Below are positions 23,085 to 28,229 of a stretch of 28,229 nt of DNA, piece by piece. The notes under the pieces are model-generated. The model was not told the origin of the DNA and ran no database searches. It was given only the letters and a program-made list of their open reading frames with translations. The translations under genes were made by a program, and so were the position numbers. The number at the start of each line of letters is the position of its first letter. The first letter of the stretch is position 1. This stretch comes from a virus. The DNA is taken from IMG/VR virus record IMGVR_UViG_3300009418_000084, positions 1 through 28,229 of that record; one strand, given 5' to 3'.

Positions 23085-23531
23085 TTACCCGTCTGTTTGT
23101 TCGGTATAGTATATCGTAAGCCACCTATTTCCGGTTCCAGTATTTTGATTTATCCTGACTCCGTGTCCACTAGCTATCTCAATTGGGTTATTGAACATTT
23201 CTTTGTTAGGCACGTTTTGTGTAGCTCCAAAGAGTACGAAATCTTCTCCTTCTATAAGAGAAGCAGGTCTCGTAGCGTCATATTGGGAAGAGTAAAGAGT
23301 TCCTGTATAATCAGTTGAGTTATCAGTAGCAATGGCATACCCCCAGATATAGTAGAAATTAGTCGATGTTGTAGGTTTTGGCAACAGCATAATACCACTT
23401 GTATTTGTGCTACCAGATTGACCAAAAGAAGAAAAGGAGTAGGTTGAACCTCCTTTTACAAGCCCTACAGATTTCTTACCGGTACGTTTCCATCCGGGAG
23501 TATACGCGATTCCACTATTAGTTGCACCCAT
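23085..23531 (-). CDS. Virion-like beta protein, paralogue B of a tandem pair
   Basis: The 148-residue protein begins MGATNSGIAYTPGWKRTGK and shares the layout of the neighbouring 154-residue protein: Ser-rich first third, a YYIWGYAIATDNSTDYTGTLY stretch split by aromatic residues in the same place as the WVVWSITIATAG segment, then DFVLFGATQNVPNKE and GHGVRINQ. The two genes are 6 bases apart, consistent with tandem duplication. It is likely a small beta-sandwich virion protein; decoration protein or fibre is possible. No enzymatic motif is visible. Confidence 0.65.
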   Translation of the reverse strand: MGATNSGIAYTPGWKRTGKKSVGLVKGGSTYSFSSFGQSGSTNTSGIMLLPKPTTSTNFYYIWGYAIATDNSTDYTGTLYSSQYDATRPASLIEGEDFVLFGATQNVPNKEMFNNPIEIASGHGVRINQNTGTGNRWLTIYYTEQTDG

Positions 23532-23572
23532 GATAAATTATCTAGTATTCGTGTGTTTTATGTTGTGCAGCA

Positions 23573-23773
23573 TTATTTCAATACTCCTAGGTCTTTCCAG
23601 AATTCTTCTCTGTACAGAATATCACAGTAGTAACATTGTATTTCTTTTATACCAAGCTCAAGATGAAAGGCGTGCCGGTGAATCCTCACTAACTGACGTT
23701 CTGCGTGTTTTGGCATAAGTATGCTACAAGATGGAAGAAAAATCAGCGGTAGAAGGACTAACAGTGATTTCAT
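23573..23773 (-). CDS. Small lipoprotein, 66 residues
   Basis: The N-terminus MKSLLVLLPLIFLPSC is a lipoprotein signal with lipobox LPSC, giving a mature N-terminal Cys16. The remaining 50 residues contain His and Arg (AERQLVRIHRHAFHLELG) and a CYYC pair. It would be anchored to the inner or outer membrane of a Gram-negative-type host. Small phage lipoproteins include Rz1-type outer spanins and superinfection-exclusion proteins; either could fit, though no proline-rich Rz1-like stretch is present. Its ATG overlaps the stop of the 608-residue gene as ATGA. Confidence 0.7.
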   Translation of the reverse strand: MKSLLVLLPLIFLPSCSILMPKHAERQLVRIHRHAFHLELGIKEIQCYYCDILYREEFWKDLGVLK

Positions 23774-25596
23774 TTTTTCTTTTTAAGGCTCCTACGGTGG
23801 CGAGCAAGTCTACTTAATCTACGTTCGTCTCCCTTATGCCCAGGCTTCTTCTTAGGTCGTCTAGAACCGCCTGAGCCATATATAGGGGGTTGGTAACTTC
23901 CAACCTTAATATCCCTAGCAACATAGGGTCCTCCATCACTTGAAGCAACCTCATCTTCGTGCTTTTGCCTTATCTCTGTTCTTTCTTCGGTATCTCTAGC
24001 GTGTTCTTCACCTTTCGGAGTTCCAGGCTTACCTCGTCGTCTTTCCGATAGTATGTCACCTAAGGTTCTTTTGTGGGAAAAATCAATTTCTCCCTCTTCC
24101 TTTGCAGTTGCCCTTGTTTTTGGTCCGCGACCAAAACGACCTTTCTTCTTCCTATCGGCATCAGGTATGTCACCTTTGTTTCCACCGTACTTTTGGCGTT
24201 TCTTCCCTTTCTTTTTACCACGAAGGTTCTTAAGATCTTTGGCGTCGATGTCACCGTCTTTGTCGGTATCCATTACGTCTTCTTGTTTTCCGCTTAAACC
24301 GTTACCGTTTTTGAAGTCAATTTCACCTTCTTCTTTAGCGGTTTCTCTAGTCTTAGGACCTCTTCCAAAATGACCCTTCTTCTCTCGATCAGCGTCGGGA
24401 ATGTCTCCTTTATTGCCTCCGTACTTCTGGCGTTCGGTTACGGGTCCGGGAGCGCTTTGTAGTTGCTCCAAGTCGCTGAGCGTTAGAGAAGCGCTTTCCG
24501 CTAAAATTTTATCGTGATTGTATTTCATACTGGAGTCTTCTCTTTTAGCGCCAGTCTTGTCTTTCTTAATGAGTTCTTTCGAGGTTTCCATACGTTTAGG
24601 ACCACCTTGTATTATTTTGCCCATTCGCTGGTTTAAATTCGAAACTCCCTGCAGTGCGTCTTCATGTCGTTTCCGTTCTGCGTTACGACTCTTCACACCC
24701 GCCACACGCCTCTTTATATCTGCTTCATGAGCCGGAGACAGAATTTTCGGTTCTCCTCGCGCAGGCTGTGCCGAGTGCTTCATAGGACCAACGGTTTGGC
24801 AACCGGGTGTGCCGGGTGCGCATGCAGTTGTTGAGGCAGCTGCCAAAGCAGCGGGAATTGCCACTTTTCTCCCCACTCTCTTCGCAATATCGCCTATCTT
24901 TCCTTCCACTCTTACCAATTTTCTTTGTGGGTTATTATCGTGACTGTATTTCATATTTGAATTTTCCATAGCTTCATTATTTTTTCCCTTTTTCCATTCT
25001 TCACCCTCATCATCGGCATCCATAAATCCCTTCAACTTATCCATAGCAATATCCTTATCCCTATACGACCACTCTGGAGGATTTCTCCTGCTTCTCCTAT
25101 TCATACTGAATCGAATTTTTTTTCCTAAGTCTCCCGTGCTAATATCTCCGGCTCCAACTCTGTCTGGGATATAATCTTTACCTCCAGGACCTTCTCCCGT
25201 CTCAATAGATCCCCTACTTTGGCTATAGTTGTGTCTTGCGTCCTCGACACCTTTATCGTAATCCCTCCTAGTTTCCCACCCTTGGATGTGGCGCGTCACA
25301 GGGCCACGACGAGGATTTTGAGTGTGTCTTTGATAACGATCTACTGTTCTATCTCTAATCCTGTCAATTGCTTTATAACCTGCCATGGCACGATGTATGG
25401 GCGCAGGTGGTGGCTTTCCTGGGCTTTTACCCGTATACCTTTCTTCTTGCCTAGCCTTGTTATATTGATCTGACCGCCGAGAAGCTCGCATGTTCCGGGC
25501 AGAGAATGCTCTACCGACTCTATAGCCTGTCTCGTATGGATTATCTCCTGTTGTACGTCCTTCCGAGAATGGTATTAATTTTCTTTTGGTAGCCAT
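23770..25596 (-). CDS. Large basic repeat protein with EF-hand-like loop, 608 residues
   Basis: The protein is very rich in Lys, Arg and Gly. Residues 389-428 and 467-506 are two copies of a 40-residue module (RQKYGGNKGDIPDADR then KKG(H/R)FGRGPKTR then TAKEEGEIDF), 37/40 identical. Between them, DTDKDGDIDAKD at 443-454 is a perfect EF-hand/dockerin-type calcium loop. A nonapeptide-like element (E(N/D)S(N/S)MKY(S/N)HD) occurs near 211 and 353; the second is followed by ILAE|S, a T4 prohead-protease-like site. An internal hydrophobic patch ends in STTAC (254-259). The C-terminus is SRLARHRRSLKKKK. Likely a disordered nucleic-acid-binding or head-internal protein (inference). No known family recognised. 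Confidence 0.65.
   Translation of the reverse strand: MATKRKLIPFSEGRTTGDNPYETGYRVGRAFSARNMRASRRSDQYNKARQEERYTGKSPGKPPPAPIHRAMAGYKAIDRIRDRTVDRYQRHTQNPRRGPVTRHIQGWETRRDYDKGVEDARHNYSQSRGSIETGEGPGGKDYIPDRVGAGDISTGDLGKKIRFSMNRRSRRNPPEWSYRDKDIAMDKLKGFMDADDEGEEWKKGKNNEAMENSNMKYSHDNNPQRKLVRVEGKIGDIAKRVGRKVAIPAALAAASTTACAPGTPGCQTVGPMKHSAQPARGEPKILSPAHEADIKRRVAGVKSRNAERKRHEDALQGVSNLNQRMGKIIQGGPKRMETSKELIKKDKTGAKREDSSMKYNHDKILAESASLTLSDLEQLQSAPGPVTERQKYGGNKGDIPDADREKKGHFGRGPKTRETAKEEGEIDFKNGNGLSGKQEDVMDTDKDGDIDAKDLKNLRGKKKGKKRQKYGGNKGDIPDADRKKKGRFGRGPKTRATAKEEGEIDFSHKRTLGDILSERRRGKPGTPKGEEHARDTEERTEIRQKHEDEVASSDGGPYVARDIKVGSYQPPIYGSGGSRRPKKKPGHKGDERRLSRLARHRRSLKKKK
24079..24198 (-). repeat. 40-codon protein module, copy 2
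   Basis: Encodes residues 467-506 of the 608-residue protein. 37 of 40 residues match copy 1 (24313-24432), but 25 of those 37 are encoded by a different codon, so the DNA similarity is much lower than the protein similarity. Confidence 0.9.
24313..24432 (-). repeat. 40-codon protein module, copy 1
   Basis: Encodes residues 389-428. Substitutions relative to copy 2 are Glu/Lys (405), His/Arg (410-equivalent in the FGRG segment) and Glu/Ala (before KEEGEIDF). The copies are 78 codons apart with the EF-hand loop between. Confidence 0.9.
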
Positions 25597-25636
25597 CTCT
25601 ATTATTTAGACTAGAAAGTTAAAGTTATTAATCCTT

Positions 25637-26191
25637 TTATTTAAGTACAATTTCCCAGGGTGGATAATTAACATAGTCATTTTCATCTACTTTAACAGTA
25701 AAAGTCTCATCTCCGTGAGTTATAGTAGCTTCTCCATGCATCAACCTAACAATCTCACAAGGTCCCCATACCCTCATGTGCGTATCTGCATTAGGAACTC
25801 CCCTACCATTCTTCTCGTTGTAATGAATGACATAGGTCCATTTAGGTTCCAAACCCCATAAAATTATTGGAGGCTCTCCAAATTCAGCTTTGTATGAGCT
25901 CCACGGGGATACATAGTAGTCTCTTACATATAAAGAGACTTTTTTCCACATAACGAACCCTTGTAAGTCTATGGTACCATATTTAAGATATGGTTTCCAC
26001 GCTCTAAACCCAACCCCTCTTTCGCGTTGAGGGTGTAATTTTATTTTACCTTGTAGCCCATATACAAGCCAATTGCAATCGGTATCGAATTCTACGTATA
26101 TTTGGTCTTTCTTAGCCTGAGCAGGTTCTTGTATGTAAAAAGAGGGTAAAAATAACCCCACTGACAATAACGAAATCAACAAGTATTTCAC
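25637..26191 (-). CDS. Exported protein with signal peptide, unknown function
   Basis: The 184-residue product begins MKYLLISLLSVGLFLPSF with a typical h-region and a likely signal peptidase I site after AQA (PAQA|KKD). The mature part is aromatic and beta-rich (YGLQGKIKLHP, YVRDYYVSPW, WKKVSL, THGDETFTVKVD) and has no catalytic motif I recognise. The start is a GTG at 26191; an overlapping ATG at 26196 is in a different frame and stops after two codons. A phage-coded periplasmic protein could act in lysis, superinfection exclusion or host modification; nothing in the sequence decides this. A 40-base gap separates it from the 608-residue gene. Confidence 0.65.
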   Translation of the reverse strand: MKYLLISLLSVGLFLPSFYIQEPAQAKKDQIYVEFDTDCNWLVYGLQGKIKLHPQRERGVGFRAWKPYLKYGTIDLQGFVMWKKVSLYVRDYYVSPWSSYKAEFGEPPIILWGLEPKWTYVIHYNEKNGRGVPNADTHMRVWGPCEIVRLMHGEATITHGDETFTVKVDENDYVNYPPWEIVLK

Positions 26192-26202
26192 TTCATTGTT
26201 AT

Positions 26203-26292
26203 TTAGTTTTTTGTTTTATGTTGCTCCCAAATATGTCTTGCTAGACTTCCGAGTGCTACACAAAGCAAACAAATGCTTAAGTGATGTAACAC
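26203..26292 (-). CDS. Possible 29-residue membrane micro-ORF
   Basis: A GTG frame encodes MLHHLSICLLCVALGSLAR then HIWEQHKTKN, with one short hydrophobic stretch. It sits in the 169-base spacer 26192-26360 between two genes, preceded by a TATAAATC string on the same strand. No Shine-Dalgarno is seen, so it may be chance. The rest of the spacer is AT-rich and shows nothing else that I can support. Confidence 0.25.
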   Translation of the reverse strand: MLHHLSICLLCVALGSLARHIWEQHKTKN

Positions 26293-26360
26293 ATTAGTAT
26301 ATAGTGATTTATATTTTTTTACTTAAATTAAAACCATATAAAGGAACTACTTTTGCAAAA

Positions 26361-27689
26361 TTAGGAAAAGCATACCCCATAACACCCCCCGAAGACGGAC
26401 ACAGTCTCACACTGGGGATAAAGAATACCATGATATTTAGAAGCATGAGGAATCATAAGAGAGTCAGGTATCAGATAGTTCTTCTGTATTACTATCCCTC
26501 CAGGTTGACGCGTAAAAGGTGTTGTAATCCCACCTCCAATTCCGTAAATATATTTCCTTACATCATCCAAAGATGTTTTTTCTTCCCCTGCAAGCCAGCT
26601 GGTAGTAAAATTCACCATCCTTGTGTAAAGAATATAATTGATGTTTGACCAACCGCTAGCAGCATAACAAGTTTTAAAAAAGTTATTATTCGCATTTTTG
26701 TACCAGTCAGTAACTTGTTCATTAGTCAAGTCATAATCATAAGGGTCTATTGTGAACAGAATATCTTTTAATGGCTCATACTCAGATTCAGAAATCTCAA
26801 CTGACATTTCATCACTAGCGTATGTCGTCCAATAGAGAGGATCAAAAGTGCTCCCGTAATTAGGTGGAGTATACCCATCAGGCAAAGTATTAGGAATAGC
26901 AATATCTGGAGGAATTGCCATGTAAAAATTAACATATTCTTGATTTACTCTAAAACCTGGTTCCAAGAAATAATCCTTCATGTTAAGAGGGTCATAGGGG
27001 TAGGAACTAATTTTATTAATAGAAGGGACAGAAGACTGTTTCTTCCAAGCTGGATGACTAGGGGTAGGGATAAGACTCGGATGTATCATCACTTGATTAA
27101 TATTCATCATTAACCCAACTCCCGGGTAGCTAGGCCATCCGGGAAAGTTAAACGCCTTCATGAACTGGAATCTAGCTCCTGCGCTCTTTTTTTGTAAATC
27201 AGGGTCAGTTCCGTCATTCGGGTTATATTCAATGTCGAGAGACTCAGTAGGCCCAGGGTTAGGCGTTCCCACTGCAGCAGCCAGTCCTGTTTGAATATCG
27301 AACCCCATACTGCAATACATAAGATATTCGTTAACAGAGCCATTCGCGTAAACCGGATTCGATGGACTATTGTCTCTAAGTACCGCGATTCCAGTTCTAG
27401 TATAATCTGTCTTAGCATCCTTAATTTCATACAGGAACCATCTAAATGCTAGGAAGAAAAACGTATTCATTGCAATAGTAACTTTTCTTGCTGGTTGTGG
27501 TTTGGAACTTCTAGAAGAGTTAGATGCCTTTATATGATTCTTTATAAGTGACTCTATTTTTTTGTAAGCTGGGAGGAAGCTACAATTGTTGTAAAGGGGA
27601 AGAGCCCTAGCAACCCCATCCATGTCAACATGTTCGGACTTCAGAGTCTTGAATGCAAATCTCTGAAAAGCTTCGTAGGATTGTGCCAT
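26361..27689 (-). CDS. Unknown protein, probably virion-associated, 442 residues
   Basis: From ATG 27689 the product is 442 residues starting MAQSYEAFQRFAFKTLKSE; this start has AGGGA at 27695-27699 and follows the upstream stop by one base, so it is preferred over the in-frame ATG at 27752. The protein has a short N-terminal helical region, then a long Pro/Tyr/Asn/Ser-rich part (PGWPSYPGVGLMMN, DGYTPPNYGSTFDPLYW) and ends GGCYGVCFS with two cysteines. Composition fits a virion protein, but I recognise no family or motif. It is in the same block as the other minus-strand structural genes. Confidence 0.65.
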   Translation of the reverse strand: MAQSYEAFQRFAFKTLKSEHVDMDGVARALPLYNNCSFLPAYKKIESLIKNHIKASNSSRSSKPQPARKVTIAMNTFFFLAFRWFLYEIKDAKTDYTRTGIAVLRDNSPSNPVYANGSVNEYLMYCSMGFDIQTGLAAAVGTPNPGPTESLDIEYNPNDGTDPDLQKKSAGARFQFMKAFNFPGWPSYPGVGLMMNINQVMIHPSLIPTPSHPAWKKQSSVPSINKISSYPYDPLNMKDYFLEPGFRVNQEYVNFYMAIPPDIAIPNTLPDGYTPPNYGSTFDPLYWTTYASDEMSVEISESEYEPLKDILFTIDPYDYDLTNEQVTDWYKNANNNFFKTCYAASGWSNINYILYTRMVNFTTSWLAGEEKTSLDDVRKYIYGIGGGITTPFTRQPGGIVIQKNYLIPDSLMIPHASKYHGILYPQCETVSVFGGCYGVCFS

Positions 27690-27690
27690 T

Positions 27691-28229
27691 TTAGTCCCTT
27701 TTAGCTTTCTTTCCAGCAGGGGATGCCTGCCATCTACCAAAAATTTTACCAAATCTATCTGCTTTTTCCTTTGCTATTTCCGATTCAGCTTGTCGGCTTG
27801 AAGACAGAGGACTTCCTTTTGCTTGTTGGGCGGACCTTTTAGCTAAGGATTGTTGCGCTGCTCTTGCAGCTCCAACATTTTGAACGGTTCCCCACTTAAG
27901 CTCCACTAAAGATCTATTTGTTTTTATGGAATCGTCCACTCCGTCAGATTCTAAATTTCCTAGTCTAGCTCGTATGTCAGCTACTGTTGGTCTACCCCTT
28001 GTTATATGAGCAGCATTTCTAGCTTGAAAATCATTAAAATCACTTTTCCATTTTTCTCTTTCTTCTCTAGGAGCGCTGGGGTTGGGTCGTCTTTGGTGAA
28101 GCTTTGAACCCTCTTTAGCCAATTTTTCACCTTCGGTTTCGTTTTGATCAGCTAAGTACTGTTTAAATGAAATTTGTTGGTTGTCGCCAACAAGGGCTAA
28201 ATCATGGACTTTTAAATATTTTTTCGCAC
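27691..28229 (-). CDS. Basic protein of unknown function, 5' end beyond window
   Basis: The frame is open from the stop at 27691 to the right edge with no stop, so the true start lies outside. Visible sequence runs KYLKVHDLALVGDNQQISF, then a charged, Arg/Gln/Ala-rich helical region (REEREKWKSDFNDFQARNAA, IRARLGNLE, GAARAAQQSLAKRSAQQAKG) and ends KIFGRWQASPAGKKAKRD. A TTG at 28122 could be read as a start but lacks a ribosome site and lies in the middle of a continuous frame. The composition is like the other basic proteins of this phage. Coupled to the 442-residue gene by a one-base gap. Confidence 0.6.
   Translation of the reverse strand, partial: AKKYLKVHDLALVGDNQQISFKQYLADQNETEGEKLAKEGSKLHQRRPNPSAPREEREKWKSDFNDFQARNAAHITRGRPTVADIRARLGNLESDGVDDSIKTNRSLVELKWGTVQNVGAARAAQQSLAKRSAQQAKGSPLSSSRQAESEIAKEKADRFGKIFGRWQASPAGKKAKRD

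Noticed and set aside
24053-24373. Plus-strand frame across the repeat region
   Set aside because: It is the complement of the Lys/Arg-rich repeats, giving Phe/Pro-rich nonsense, and is explained by the 608-residue gene.
18530-25609. Recurring (C/G)TAAATA just before several minus-strand starts (for example 18530-18536 and 25603-25609)
   Set aside because: In at least two cases the TAA is the stop codon of the upstream gene, so the motif is partly explained by coding and is too short to call.
26304-26648. Plus-strand 114-codon frame
   Set aside because: Mostly antisense to the 442-residue gene with no supporting signal; codon and composition patterns do not look like protein.
28120-28122. 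TTG as start of the last gene
   Set aside because: The frame continues upstream without a stop to the window edge and the TTG has no ribosome site.

Overview
The window reads as part of the genome of a tailed phage with a T4-like structural core, that is, a myovirus-type virion. The direct evidence is a T4-type portal protein, a large terminase subunit with ATPase and nuclease motifs, a gp26-like baseplate hub protein, a tape measure protein, a probable tail-tube/baseplate junction protein, a UvsW-type helicase and a TOPRIM primase. DNA is AT-rich, genes abut or overlap, and no tRNA, rRNA, insertion sequence or CRISPR array was seen. The host cannot be read from the sequence; the make-up resembles aquatic T4-like phages known mostly from environmental sequence (inference).

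Layout. 1-3204 (minus): junction protein (partial), tape measure, small conserved-looking protein. 3289-8985: plus-strand replication/repair genes (94-aa unknown, primase, uvsW, a small gene after uvsW) alternate with minus-strand genes (Fe-S PD-(D/E)XK nuclease, a virion-like protein, the gp26-like hub protein with a -1 frame extension). 8982-13943 (minus): terminase, portal and a 578-residue protein with a very acidic tail. 13977-15185: a glycosyltransferase-like gene facing a Rossmann-like (possibly SLOG) gene. 15248-17593 (plus): two basic Lys/Ala-rich proteins, small genes and dCMP deaminase. 17590-28229 (minus): a basic protein, a giant hydrolase fusion, several small membrane or unknown proteins, two tandem paralogues, a lipoprotein, a 608-residue basic protein with repeats and an EF-hand, an exported protein, and two unknown larger genes, the last one cut by the window edge.

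The most unusual items are: (1) an 1110-residue protein joining a T4 gp14-like neck domain to an S15/CocE-type alpha/beta hydrolase with a PepX_C-like jelly roll and a visible Ser-Asp-His triad; (2) a T TTT TTT slippery heptamer at the end of the gp26-like gene, followed by a hairpin and a 62-codon -1 frame extension without its own start, which resembles the G/GT tail-assembly chaperone arrangement; (3) a 40-residue duplicated module whose copies are 37/40 identical in protein although 25 of the 37 shared residues use different codons, with an EF-hand loop between the copies; (4) a set of basic, low-complexity proteins, two of which share a C-terminal module and some of which carry T4 prohead-protease-like sites, suggesting head-internal proteins.

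How the parts fit: minus-strand genes build head, neck, baseplate and tail; plus-strand genes mainly copy DNA and adjust nucleotides. All five convergent gene pairs overlap at their 3' ends, and divergent pairs are separated by 0 to 84 bp, so regulatory signals must lie in very short spacers or inside coding DNA. A recurring box, GTATATAAAAT or its 10-base core, sits just before four genes and is a candidate phage promoter.
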